This document shows positions 32,365 to 40,744 of a DNA stretch of 64,000 bases, piece by piece (position 1 is the stretch's first letter; each line of letters begins with the position of its first letter). Both the position numbers and the translations under genes were made by a program. The notes under the pieces are model-generated. The model made no database searches and was not told the DNA's origin. It was given only the letters and a program-made list of their open reading frames with translations. The DNA is from Lentzea jiangxiensis (GTDB taxonomy: Bacteria; Actinomycetota; Actinomycetes; Mycobacteriales; Pseudonocardiaceae): positions 161,003 to 225,002 of the forward strand of contig NZ_FNIX01000011.1 in NCBI RefSeq assembly GCF_900104175.1, given 5' to 3'.

Positions 32365-33093
32365 CTACGGAATGCTAGCGAAGGTGATACCCGCGGCGAC
32401 GGGGCCGGAACGGGTCAAAGTGCGGTCCGTCAGGGGGAGCGTGCCGTCGAGCGCCGCGAGCACGGAGTCACGGGCGATCGGCAGCACCTCGGCGACGGTG
32501 ACGTCGCGGCCCAGTTCGTGCGAGAGAGAAGCGACGCCCGCGTCCTTGATGCCGCACGGGATGATGTCGTCGAACGCGTCGAGGCTCGCGTTGCAGTTGA
32601 TCTCGAAGCCGTGCATGGTCACGCCGCGCTGCACGCGGATGCCGATCGCGGCGACCTTGCGCTCGGGACCGCGGTCGTCGGCGGGCAGCCACACGCCGCT
32701 GCGGCCCTCGACCCGGCCGGTGTGCACGCCGAGCTTGTCGCAGACGTCGATCAGGCCCTGCTCGACGCGCCGCACGTACTCCACGACGTCGATCGGGTCG
32801 GCGAGCTTGACGATCGGGTAGCCGACCAGCTGGCCGGGACCGTGCCAGGTGATCTTGCCGCCGCGGTCGACGTCGACGACCGGCGTGCCGCCACCGCGTG
32901 GGCGCTCCTCGTCGAGGGTGCGCCGGCCGCAGGTGTAGACGGGCGGGTGCTCGAGCAGCAGCAGCGTGTCCGGGGTGGTGCCGGCGGCACGCGCCTCGGC
33001 GATCTCCTTCTGCAGGTCCCACGCCGCCATGTAGTCGATGAGCCCCAGCTCACGGATGACGACGGGGTCTGACGAGGTGCGGCACGAGTTCAC
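32365..33093 (-). CDS. lipB: Octanoyl-[ACP]:protein octanoyltransferase
   Basis: A 242-aa LipB: the family pattern LLLEHPPVYTCGRR, RGGKITWHGPGQLVGYP and MHGFEINCNASLDAFDDIIPCGI with the catalytic Cys in IPCGI and Lys in RKVAAIG. It moves octanoyl groups to lipoyl domains, such as those of SucB at 34620, a close neighbour. GTG 33093 overlaps the end of the PAP2 gene by 44 nt. In mycobacteria lipB also sits beside sucB and the TIGR01777 gene. Confidence 0.96.
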   Translation of the reverse strand: MNSCRTSSDPVVIRELGLIDYMAAWDLQKEIAEARAAGTTPDTLLLLEHPPVYTCGRRTLDEERPRGGGTPVVDVDRGGKITWHGPGQLVGYPIVKLADPIDVVEYVRRVEQGLIDVCDKLGVHTGRVEGRSGVWLPADDRGPERKVAAIGIRVQRGVTMHGFEINCNASLDAFDDIIPCGIKDAGVASLSHELGRDVTVAEVLPIARDSVLAALDGTLPLTDRTLTRSGPVAAGITFASIP

Positions 33094-33628
33094 GACCCGA
33101 CGTTACCAACCCCAGAGCGGTGGCCGCCAAGAGTCCGACGCCCGTCACACCCAGCGCCGCGCCGAGGACGTCGGTGACCCAGTGCATCTCCAGCACGACC
33201 CTCGCGAACCCGGCCACCAGCACGGCGAGCACGGCCCACAGAACCCCGCGCCTGAGCAGGACGACCAGGGTGAAGCAGACCGACGCGACCGCCACCGTGT
33301 GCCCGCTCGGGTAGCTCGGCAGGTGGTACTCGACGGGGCGCACGCGGTCGAAGAGGAAGCGCGTGAAGATCGTCGCGCAGCACAGGGCGTGCAGCGCGAG
33401 CGCCTTCCACAGCCGCGGGTCGCGCCGCCGCCAGGCCAGCACGGACAGCACCGCCGCGAACGCCCACCCGACCGTCGGCCCCAGGACCAGGCTCACCGCG
33501 AACGCCGTGGCCCGCAGCCAGTCCGGTCTCGGCAGCACGTCGTGCGCCCAGACGTCGAGCACCGTCGTCTCCGGCAGACCCAGCAGGATCCACGAGATCA
33601 CCAGCACCGCGGCGAACGCACGAGTCAT
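33050..33628 (-). CDS. PAP2-family membrane phosphatase
   Basis: A 192-aa membrane protein with about five or six hydrophobic segments and the three PAP2 motifs: FDRVRP (motif 1 end), YPSGHTV (motif 2) and the helix with HWVTDVLGA (motif 3, catalytic His and Asp). It should dephosphorylate lipid phosphates or undecaprenyl pyrophosphate at the outer membrane face. Its start overlaps the stop of the TIGR01777 gene by 4 nt and its end overlaps lipB, so the three are coupled. Confidence 0.88.
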   Translation of the reverse strand: MTRAFAAVLVISWILLGLPETTVLDVWAHDVLPRPDWLRATAFAVSLVLGPTVGWAFAAVLSVLAWRRRDPRLWKALALHALCCATIFTRFLFDRVRPVEYHLPSYPSGHTVAVASVCFTLVVLLRRGVLWAVLAVLVAGFARVVLEMHWVTDVLGAALGVTGVGLLAATALGLVTSGRELVPHLVRPRRHP

Positions 33629-34515
33629 GCGACCGCCGCGTTCAGGGCGGACGGCAGCGCCGGGTGCAGGAACGGGAACCCGTGCGCCTCCAGCACCCCC
33701 GGCGTGAGGCCGGGACCGCTCAGCAGCAGCTCCTGCGCCATCTCACCGCCGAGCAGCGTCTTCAGCGCGAACGCCGGGACGACCCACGGCGTCGGCCGGT
33801 TCAGCGCCGCACCGGCCGCCTTGGTGAACTCGGCGTTCGTCGCCGGGGTGGGCGCGGCGACGTTGACCGGGCCGCGGATCTCCTGGTGCTCGGTGACGAA
33901 CCGGTAGGCGGACACGACGTCGTCCAGCGACACCCACGGGAAGAACTGCTCACCGGTCCCGAGCTTGCCGCCGAGGAAGAACTGGAACACCGGCTTCAAC
34001 CGGCCGAACACGCCACCCGACGGGGAGATGACGACGGCGGTGCGCATCAGCACCACCCGGACGCCACCCGCCTGGGCCGCCGACGTCGCCGCCTCCCAGT
34101 CCTGCGTCAGCCGCGCCATGTAGGTGTGCCCGGCCGGCGCGTCCTCGCCCACGAGCCGCGATCCGGTGTCGCCGTAGAAGTGGGCGCCGGAGGAGTTGAT
34201 GAGCGCGGGGACGCCGTGCTCGACGACCGCCGCCGACAGCACCTCGGTCGGGACGACCCTGCTGTCGTGCAGGACCTGCTTGCGCGCGTCGTCCCACCGC
34301 TTGTCGCCGATGCCCGCGCCGCACAGGTTGATGACGGCGTCGACGCCGTCGAACGTGCCCTCGTCGACGCGGCCCGCGTACGGGTCCCAGCCGCGTTCGT
34401 CGGGGGCGGCGGCTTTGCGGCGCACCAGTCGCAGCACCTCGTGACCCGCGGCGCGCATGGACGCGACGAGGCTCGAACCGATCAGGCCGGACGATCCCGC
34501 GATGACGACTCGCAT
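33625..34515 (-). CDS. TIGR01777-family NAD(P)-binding epimerase-like protein
   Basis: A 296-aa extended short-chain dehydrogenase (YfcH family): MRVVIAGSSGLIGSSLV at the cofactor site, AVINLCGAGI, the SSGAHFYG active-site strand, and the DUF1731 tail (GFPFLHPALPSAL). No reaction is firmly established for the family. ATG 34515 is chosen because it begins the Rossmann strand. It heads the minus-strand lipB unit, in the order found in mycobacteria. Confidence 0.9.
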   Translation of the reverse strand: MRVVIAGSSGLIGSSLVASMRAAGHEVLRLVRRKAAAPDERGWDPYAGRVDEGTFDGVDAVINLCGAGIGDKRWDDARKQVLHDSRVVPTEVLSAAVVEHGVPALINSSGAHFYGDTGSRLVGEDAPAGHTYMARLTQDWEAATSAAQAGGVRVVLMRTAVVISPSGGVFGRLKPVFQFFLGGKLGTGEQFFPWVSLDDVVSAYRFVTEHQEIRGPVNVAAPTPATNAEFTKAAGAALNRPTPWVVPAFALKTLLGGEMAQELLLSGPGLTPGVLEAHGFPFLHPALPSALNAAVA

Positions 34516-34567
34516 GCCTAGATCGTTCCGCACCAGACCATTCCGTGCACAGTGGCACGAATGTGCC

Positions 34568-34602
34568 GAAGGCCACCCCGGGCAGGACCCGGGGTGGCCT
34601 TC
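34568..34602. terminator. Terminator downstream of sucB
   Basis: A perfect 15-bp stem (GAAGGCCACCCCGGG) with a 5-nt loop, 18 nt after the sucB stop on the minus strand. Confidence 0.85.
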
Positions 34603-34619
34603 AGATCAGCGTGGTCGCG

Positions 34620-36398
34620 TCAGAGGCCGAGGTCGGCCTCGAACGCGCCCTCCTCGAGACGGTTCTTGACCGTCGTGAGGAAGCGGCCCGCGTCCGCACC
34701 GTCGACCAGGCGGTGGTCGTAGGTGAGCGCGAGGTACATCATCGAGCGGATCGCGATCGTGTCGTTGCCGTCCTCGTCGGTCAGGACGACCGGGCGCTTC
34801 TTCACGACGCCGACGCCCAGGATGCCGACCTGCGGCTGCTGGATGATCGGGGTGTCGAAGAGGGCGCCGTTGCTGCCGAGGTTGGTCAGCGAGAACGTGC
34901 CACCGGCGAGCTCGTCCGGCGTGAGCTTGTTCGACCGGGCACGCGCCGCCAGGTCACCGATCTTGTGGGCGATGCCCGACAGGTTCAGGTCACCGGCGTT
35001 GTGGATCACGGCGTTGAGCAGGCCGCGCTCCGTGTCGATCGCCAGGCCGAGGTGCTCGGCACCGTGATAGGTGACCTCCTTGCGCTCCTCGTCGATCGAC
35101 GCGTTGAGCACCGGGTGGGCCTTGAGCGCCTCGATGGCGGCCTTGGCGAAGAAAGGCAGGAACGTGAGCTTCGCGCCCTCACGAGCCTCGAACGCCTTCT
35201 TCGCCTGGTTGCGCAGGCGGGCGATCTTGGTGACGTCGACCTCGAACACCTGGGTGAGCTGGGCCGACTGCTGCAGCGACTCCCGCGTGCGCTGCGCGAC
35301 GATCTGGCGCAGGCGCGGGAGCTTCTGCACGGTGCCGCGCTTGCCCGAGTTGTCGGCCGCGGCCGGGGTGGCGGTGCGGGCGGCGGGGGCGGTGGCGGCC
35401 GGTGCAGCGGCGGCGGGCGCCGGAGCCGGGGCCTTCTTGGCCTCGACGGCGGCGAGCACGTCCTGCTTGCGAATGCGGCCACCGACACCGGTGCCCTTGA
35501 GCGAGCCCAGGTCGATGCCGTTCTCCGACGCGAGCTTGCGCACGAGCGGCGTCACGTACGGCGTGCCGTTCGCGTCGTCCGAGGAGGACACAGCAGACGC
35601 GGCAGACTCAGCAGACGCGGCAGGCGCAGCGGGAGCTTCCTGCTTCGGCGCCGGGGCGGCCTGCGGAGCCGGGGCCTGCTGCTTCGGGGCCTCCTCCTGC
35701 TTCGGCGCGGGGGCGGGGGCCTCCTGCTTCGGCTCGGGCTTCGACTCCGGCGCGGGAGCGGACTGCGCCGCCGGGCTGCCGGAACCGACGACGGCGAGCT
35801 TGCCGCCGACCTCGACGGTCTCGTCCTCACCGGCGACGATCTCGAGCAGCGTGCCCGCGACCGGCGACGGGATCTCGGTGTCGACCTTGTCGGTCGAGAC
35901 CTCGAGCAGCGGCTCGTCGACCTCGACGCTGTCGCCGACCTGCTTCAGCCAGCGGGTGACGGTGCCCTCGGTGACGGACTCGCCGAGCGCGGGCATCGTG
36001 ACGTCGGTGCCCTCGGCGGAACCACCGGACTGGGCGGGCGCCGCGGGAGCCTCCTGGGCTTCCTCGGAAGGCTGCTGCGGAGCCGGCTGCGTCTGCTGCG
36101 GCTCGGGTTCGGGGGCGGACTCCTGCGCCGGGGCGGGCGCGGGCTCGGCGGAACCGCCGTCACCGTCGCCGATGACCGCGAGCTCGCCACCGACCTCGAC
36201 GGTGTCGTCCTCCTGCGCGACGATCTTCTGCAGGACGCCCGCCGCGGGGGAGGGGATCTCGGTGTCGACCTTGTCGGTGGACACCTCGAGCAACGGCTCG
36301 TCCACCTCCACCCGGTCGCCTTCCTGCTTCAACCACCGGGTGACCGTGCCCTCGGTGACACTCTCACCGAGTGCGGGCATCTGGACGGAGAAGGCCAT
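34620..36398 (-). CDS. sucB: 2-oxoacid dehydrogenase E2, dihydrolipoyl acyltransferase
   Basis: A 592-aa E2 with two N-terminal lipoyl domains (each VSTDKVDTEIPSP, lysine lipoylated), Ala/Pro/Glu-rich linkers, a peripheral-subunit binding domain (YVTPLVRKLASENGID), and the acyltransferase domain ending YDHRLVDGADAGRFL with the catalytic HxxxDG. In mycobacteria the orthologue is the shared E2 (DlaT) of pyruvate and 2-oxoglutarate dehydrogenases. The linkers are strongly repetitive. LpdA lies upstream in the same direction, and LipB, which makes the lipoyl arm, is downstream. Confidence 0.96.
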   Translation of the reverse strand: MAFSVQMPALGESVTEGTVTRWLKQEGDRVEVDEPLLEVSTDKVDTEIPSPAAGVLQKIVAQEDDTVEVGGELAVIGDGDGGSAEPAPAPAQESAPEPEPQQTQPAPQQPSEEAQEAPAAPAQSGGSAEGTDVTMPALGESVTEGTVTRWLKQVGDSVEVDEPLLEVSTDKVDTEIPSPVAGTLLEIVAGEDETVEVGGKLAVVGSGSPAAQSAPAPESKPEPKQEAPAPAPKQEEAPKQQAPAPQAAPAPKQEAPAAPAASAESAASAVSSSDDANGTPYVTPLVRKLASENGIDLGSLKGTGVGGRIRKQDVLAAVEAKKAPAPAPAAAAPAATAPAARTATPAAADNSGKRGTVQKLPRLRQIVAQRTRESLQQSAQLTQVFEVDVTKIARLRNQAKKAFEAREGAKLTFLPFFAKAAIEALKAHPVLNASIDEERKEVTYHGAEHLGLAIDTERGLLNAVIHNAGDLNLSGIAHKIGDLAARARSNKLTPDELAGGTFSLTNLGSNGALFDTPIIQQPQVGILGVGVVKKRPVVLTDEDGNDTIAIRSMMYLALTYDHRLVDGADAGRFLTTVKNRLEEGAFEADLGL

Positions 36399-36449
36399 TG
36401 TTCGCTGACTCCTCGTGCTCTCGTGTGGCTGACTTTGTGTGGGGAACGG

Positions 36450-37838
36450 TCAGCCGTGCACGTGCAGCGGCTTGCCGGCCAGGGCGAGGAACGCCTCGCC
36501 TAGGGCTTCAGTCTGGGTCGGGTGGGCGTGGATCAGGGGAGCCACGTCCTCCGGGTAAGCCTCCCAGCTGTAGATCAGCTGGGCCTCACCGATGAGTTCG
36601 CCGACGCGCTCGCCGACCATGGTGATGCCGACGACCGGGCCGTCGGGCGCCTTGACGAGCTTCACGCCGCCGGCGGTCTTGAGGATCTGGCTCTTGCCGT
36701 TGCCCGCCAGGTCGTAGACGAACGTCTCGGCCGAACCGTACTTCTCCTTGGCCGCGGCCTCGGAGAGACCGACGGAGGCGACCTCGGGCTTGCAGTAGGT
36801 GACGCGCGGGATGCCCGCCTCGTCGATGACCTTCGGGTTCTGGCCCGCGATCTCCTCGGCCACGAAGATGCCCTGCTGGAAACCGCGGTGCGCGAGCTGC
36901 AGGCCCGGCACGATGTCGCCGACGGCGTAGACGTTCGGCAGGTTCGTGCGCAGCCGCTCGTCGGTGACCACGAAGCCGCGCTCGATGGTGATCCCGGCCT
37001 CCTCGTAGCCGTGACCCGCGCTGTTGGGGCCGCGGCCGACCGCGACGAGCAGCAGGTCGGCGTCGAGGACGTCGCCGTTCTCCAGCGTGACCGAGACACC
37101 CGAGTCGGACTGGGTGGCGCCGGTGAACTTCACGCCGGTCTTGAACTTGATGCCGCGCTTGCGGAACGCGCGCTCCAGCTGCTTGGACGCGTACTCGTCC
37201 TCGGCGGGGACCAGGCGGGGCAGGGCCTCGACGATGGTCACATCGGCGCCGAACGAGCGCCACACGCTCGCGAACTCCACGCCGATGACGCCGCCGCCCA
37301 GCACGACGACCTTCTCCGGGATGAAGTCCAGGTTGAGCGCCTGGTCGCTGGTGATGACCCGGCCGCCGATCTCCAGACCGGGCAGGCTGCGGGCGTACGA
37401 ACCGGTCGCGAGGACGACGTTGCGGCCCGTGTAGCGCCGGCCGTTCACCTCGACGGTGTTCGGGCCGACGAACGTGCCCGCGCCCTCGACCAGGGTGACC
37501 TTGTTGGCCTTCGCGAGACCCTGCAGGCCCTTGTAGAGCCGCGAGATCACGCCGTCCTTGTACGAGTTGACGCCGGCGATGTCGATGCCCTCGAGCGAGG
37601 ACTTCACACCGAACTGGTCGCCTTCGCGGGCGTTGTCCGCGACCTCGGCCGCGTGCAGCAGCGCCTTGGTCGGGATGCAGCCGCGGTGCAGGCAGGTGCC
37701 ACCCAGCTTGTCCTTCTCGACCAGGACGACGGACAGGCCGAGCTCGGCCGCGCGGAACGCGCAGGCGTAGCCGCCCGAACCGCCGCCGAGGATGACGAGA
37801 TCGGCGTTGGTGGCCGACTCCAGTTCCGGCGAAGTCAC
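36450..37838 (-). CDS. lpdA: Dihydrolipoyl dehydrogenase (E3)
   Basis: A 462-aa flavoprotein disulfide reductase: FAD motif GGGSGGYACAF, redox pair GGTCLHRGCIPTK, NAD motif GGGVIGVEFAS, second FAD motif YAVGDI, and the C-terminal HAHPTQTEALGE with the catalytic His-Glu pair. It reoxidises the lipoyl groups of E2. GTG 37838 follows AGGAGAT. It is 51 nt upstream of sucB, in one operon. Confidence 0.97.
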   Translation of the reverse strand: MTSPELESATNADLVILGGGSGGYACAFRAAELGLSVVLVEKDKLGGTCLHRGCIPTKALLHAAEVADNAREGDQFGVKSSLEGIDIAGVNSYKDGVISRLYKGLQGLAKANKVTLVEGAGTFVGPNTVEVNGRRYTGRNVVLATGSYARSLPGLEIGGRVITSDQALNLDFIPEKVVVLGGGVIGVEFASVWRSFGADVTIVEALPRLVPAEDEYASKQLERAFRKRGIKFKTGVKFTGATQSDSGVSVTLENGDVLDADLLLVAVGRGPNSAGHGYEEAGITIERGFVVTDERLRTNLPNVYAVGDIVPGLQLAHRGFQQGIFVAEEIAGQNPKVIDEAGIPRVTYCKPEVASVGLSEAAAKEKYGSAETFVYDLAGNGKSQILKTAGGVKLVKAPDGPVVGITMVGERVGELIGEAQLIYSWEAYPEDVAPLIHAHPTQTEALGEAFLALAGKPLHVHG

Positions 37839-38019
37839 TTCGGATCTCCTCGGGATTACTTACTACGCGCGGGTGCGCGCGAGGTACGCGGCCATCTTGT
37901 CACTAGTTGCCGGAGCACGGTGATCCGGCATGGGGACACCGCGTCACGAACCCGATCATTCACCTACTCATAACACCCTTTCCTGGCACGATGGCGGAGG
38001 CAAACACAGGAGGTGCCCG

Positions 38020-38346
38020 ATGGGGCTGTTCGACCGTTTCCGCAGGAAGTCACGCCCTGGTGTGCTGCGCACCGCCTCCAACCAGGACACGAGCCACCTC
38101 GAGCAGTGGACGAGGAGCCGCCAGGGCGTCGAGGCCTACGTGGAACCCAGGACGACGGTGACCGAAACCACTGTGGTCCTGGTCGCCCACGACGGCGAGT
38201 GGACCCGCCGCAGGGTCGCCTCCCCGGACGCCGCGAGGTCGTTCGCACGCAAACTCGGCATGCCGATCTACGACGCGGGCATCGTCGGTTACCCCAAGCG
38301 CATGCGCGACTACACCGCGCGCCAGAAGAAGCTCGGCAACGGGTAG
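38020..38346 (+). CDS. Small conserved actinobacterial protein, unknown function
   Basis: A 108-aa basic protein with an N-terminal amphipathic start (GLFDRFRRKSRP) and a compact domain around TTVVLVAHDGEWTRRRV and the C-terminal IVGYPKRMRDYTARQKK. I cannot assign a function. ATG 38020 has a strong GGAGGT 5 nt upstream. It is divergent from lpdA and followed by a relic on the opposite strand. Confidence 0.8.
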   Translation: MGLFDRFRRKSRPGVLRTASNQDTSHLEQWTRSRQGVEAYVEPRTTVTETTVVLVAHDGEWTRRRVASPDAARSFARKLGMPIYDAGIVGYPKRMRDYTARQKKLGNG

Positions 38347-38905
38347 AGCGCGACCACCCGCCGCTCGCCCGCCCCGCCGCCGGTCTCGTCCGGAGTGCCG
38401 TTGATCGTCGCCACCGACGCGCACCGGTCGAGCACGCCCTCGAACTCCGCGACGGCCCGCCGCGCGTGCTCGTCGACCGCCGCGGCTCGGCGGTGAGCCC
38501 GGCGAGCGCCCGGCCCGCGATCTCCCGTTCGCGCTCCGAGCCCGGCTCCACTCCGGACCGTTCCGCCTCCCACGCCCCGGCCTCGACCAGCCGATGCCGT
38601 TCGACGCGTGCCATCCCCCGGCACCTCGCCGCGGAAGTTCTCGTCCCGCACCATGTCCGCGAGCTCGATCCACACGTGCACAACTCGTCGAGCAGCCGTT
38701 CACCGTCCTCATCGGACAGTGGTGCGAGCTCGTGCGTCAACGCCGCCTGCCGCGCTGCCGCCCTGGCTCGCCACGGTCCTCGGCACCGCTCGGCGTGCCC
38801 TCAGGTGCCGCATCCGCCGTTCGACGATGCCGGGTGCGTACTCGCGAGGTCGTGCAACGTCAGCTCCTCGGCCGGCACCCTGCGGCCTCGACCAGCTCGG
38901 GACCC
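38310..38905 (-). pseudogene. Frameshifted gene relic, perhaps a MerR-type regulator
   Basis: Read on the minus strand, protein-like sequence switches frame several times: ELTLHDLA, then EYAPGIVERRMRHLRAR, then THELAPLSDEDGERLLDEL (to 38677), then VWIELADMVRDENFRGEV (to about 38616), then ARVERHRLVEAGAWEAERSG (to about 38484), then DEHARRAVAEFEGVLDR. At least four shifts are needed and no N-terminal domain remains before the OsmC gene. The composition recalls effector domains of MerR-like regulators, a weak guess. No other gene lies in 38347-38916. Confidence 0.55.
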
Positions 38906-38916
38906 AAGCCCTTCCC

Positions 38917-39378
38917 TCACACCACGGTCGGCTCGTGCCGCACGGGGAAGTTCACGCTCGCCGCGATGAAGCACATCGAATGCGCCTTCTCGTGCAACGC
39001 CTGCGCCGTCTCCCTGGTCGCCGGATCGGCGACGGCCACGACGGGGTGGAGCAGCACCTCGGTCATCCGCCCCGACCCGTCGGGGTGCTCCGCCATCGTC
39101 CCGGTCGCGTGGTCGCGGTACTCGGTGACGACGACGCCGTTGACCGACGCGAGGTGCAGGAACCACAGCATGTGGCACTGCGCCAGCGACGCGACGAGCA
39201 GCTCCTCGGGGTTGTGCCGGCTCGGATCACCCCGGAACGACGGATCGGACGACCCGAGGATCGTCGCCTTGCCCGCGACCCGGATCTCGTGCGCGCGCTC
39301 GTAGGTCTTGTGCCCGGACGTCCCGCTCCCGGTGTTCCCGGTCCACACGACGTCGGCCTCGTAGTGATGCGTCCCCAT
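38917..39378 (-). CDS. OsmC-family thiol peroxidase
   Basis: A 153-aa OsmC/Ohr-fold protein. The two redox cysteines are in LAQCHMLW and HSMCFIAAS; NPEELLVASLAQC is the family signature. Such enzymes reduce organic hydroperoxides. ATG 39378 follows GGAGGAGG. It lies 50 nt downstream of the S1-domain gene on the same strand. Confidence 0.92.
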   Translation of the reverse strand: MGTHHYEADVVWTGNTGSGTSGHKTYERAHEIRVAGKATILGSSDPSFRGDPSRHNPEELLVASLAQCHMLWFLHLASVNGVVVTEYRDHATGTMAEHPDGSGRMTEVLLHPVVAVADPATRETAQALHEKAHSMCFIAASVNFPVRHEPTVV

Positions 39379-39428
39379 GGGGAAATCCTCCTCCGCCCGG
39401 CCGCGAGGACCTAGCCCCGCCGGACGCG

Positions 39429-39782
39429 TCAGCTTTCGAGCAGCTTCCGGCGCAACGCCTCCAGCTGCTCCTCCAGCAGGACCTCGCTCTCGGTCCTCTC
39501 GCGCGGGGGCGGCTCGGGCAGCAACGCCCTGATCGACAGCGACACCTGCTCCCGTTCTAGGTCGACGTGGAGCACGAGCGCCCGCACCCGGTCGCCGACC
39601 GCCAGCACGTCGACCGGATGTTCGATCCGCTCCCAGGAAATCTGCGGAATGCGCACCAGTGCCACCACCGGACCGGGCGCCCCGTCGAGTGCGACGAACA
39701 CTCCGAACGGAAAAATCGCACTCACACCGCCCTCGACGACCATGTCCTTGTCGAGGCCGGCGAGAAACTCGTTCACCGCCAC
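39429..39782 (-). CDS. Single S1-domain RNA-binding protein
   Basis: A 117-aa protein with one S1 domain (GGVSAIFPFGVFVALDG ... ALVRIPQIS ... LEREQVSLSI) and a charged C-terminal helix (EVLLEEQLEALRRKLLES). S1 domains bind RNA, as in ribosomal S1, PNPase and tex; stand-alone copies are of uncertain role. GTG 39782 is used, with a weak ribosome site. The upstream AT-rich patch probably carries its promoter. Confidence 0.85.
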   Translation of the reverse strand: MAVNEFLAGLDKDMVVEGGVSAIFPFGVFVALDGAPGPVVALVRIPQISWERIEHPVDVLAVGDRVRALVLHVDLEREQVSLSIRALLPEPPPRERTESEVLLEEQLEALRRKLLES

Positions 39783-40091
39783 CGATACCCCCGATTCGGC
39801 GCCACGACCGCCACTCCCAGGACGCGGCCGACAGCACCCTCACGCCGCCAGCCAACCACACCCAGCACTCCACCCAAACCGATATATCAGTTTCGCGACC
39901 GTGCTGAACTGCATCTTTGCAACAGATTTTTTGCCTTCGTTCGCAAACGAGCCGTTGCAAGGGTTGCGAGGAGGTGCCGGGCGGCGAGGCTCGGCCGACG
40001 AAATCGAACCGGGGACGACCGGCCGTGGCGTTTTCCGCAGACCTCGGAAATTGCGCCCACCCTCGAATCGGGAAAGGGCGATGATCCGGCC
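39783..40091. promoter_or_regulatory. AT-rich intergenic patch with palindromes
   Basis: This gene-less stretch is markedly AT-rich from 39876 to 39960. It contains AAACCGATATATCAGTTT (39876-39893), the inverted pair TTGCAAC (39918) / GTTGCAA (39954), and a run ATTTTTTG. It likely holds the promoter of the S1-domain gene and perhaps of the gene at 40092. The GATATATC element recurs near 50.4 and 50.96 kb. Confidence 0.6.
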
Positions 40092-40691
40092 GTGGAGACG
40101 AAGCTCGGGCGATTGCCCGTGGACGAACAGCTGGCGGCGTTGCGGACCGTCCTCGAAAGCAACGAAATCCTGGTGGAGGTCCTCGCCGGAGCGGCCGAAC
40201 TGCGGTTGCCCGACTGGTACCTCACCGCCGGTTGCGTGTTCCAGACGGTGTGGAACGTGGTGACCGGCAGGCCTCCGGCCGAAGGAGTCCTGGACCACGA
40301 CCTGTTCTACTTCGACCCCGACCTGTCCTGGGACGCCGAGGACACCGTCATCAGGGCGGGCGCGCGGAGGTTCGCCGGTCTGCCCGCGACGGTCGAGATC
40401 CGCAACGAGGCCCGCGTCCACCTCTGGTACGAGCGGAAGTTCGGCGTTCCCTGCCCGCCCCACGAGTCGGCCGAAGCGGCCATCGACTCGTTCGCCGCCA
40501 CCACGTGCTGCGTCGGCGTCCGGCTGGAGCGGGACGGACGGTGGCGCGTCTACGCGCCGCACGGTCTCTCGGACATTTTCAACCTGGTGGTGCGCCCGAA
40601 CCCGGTCCTGGCTCCCCGCCACGTCTACGAGACGAAGACCGCCAGGTGGTGCGAGCAGTGGCCGGCGTTGCGGGTGCTCCCGTGGCCCTGA
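40092..40691 (+). CDS. NTP_transf_6-family nucleotidyltransferase-like protein
   Basis: A 199-aa protein like the PF06042 family: DWYLTAGCVFQTVWN, then VLDHDLFYFDPDLSWDAED carrying the acidic pair, then ARVHLWYERKFGVPCPP and DIFNLVVRPNP. Members have the nucleotidyltransferase fold, but substrates are unknown. GTG 40092 is the likely start. It is alone on the plus strand before a terminator, convergent with pepA. Confidence 0.85.
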   Translation: METKLGRLPVDEQLAALRTVLESNEILVEVLAGAAELRLPDWYLTAGCVFQTVWNVVTGRPPAEGVLDHDLFYFDPDLSWDAEDTVIRAGARRFAGLPATVEIRNEARVHLWYERKFGVPCPPHESAEAAIDSFAATTCCVGVRLERDGRWRVYAPHGLSDIFNLVVRPNPVLAPRHVYETKTARWCEQWPALRVLPWP

Positions 40692-40697
40692 AACGCG

Positions 40698-40733
40698 GAA
40701 CGGGCGGAGACCCCGGAGGATCCCCGCCCGTTC
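40698..40733. terminator. Terminator between convergent genes
   Basis: GAACGGGCGG (40698) pairs with CCGCCCGTTC (40724), with further pairing inside the loop. It lies between the 40092 gene and pepA stops. Confidence 0.75.
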
Positions 40734-40744
40734 GCAGCGGAGAC

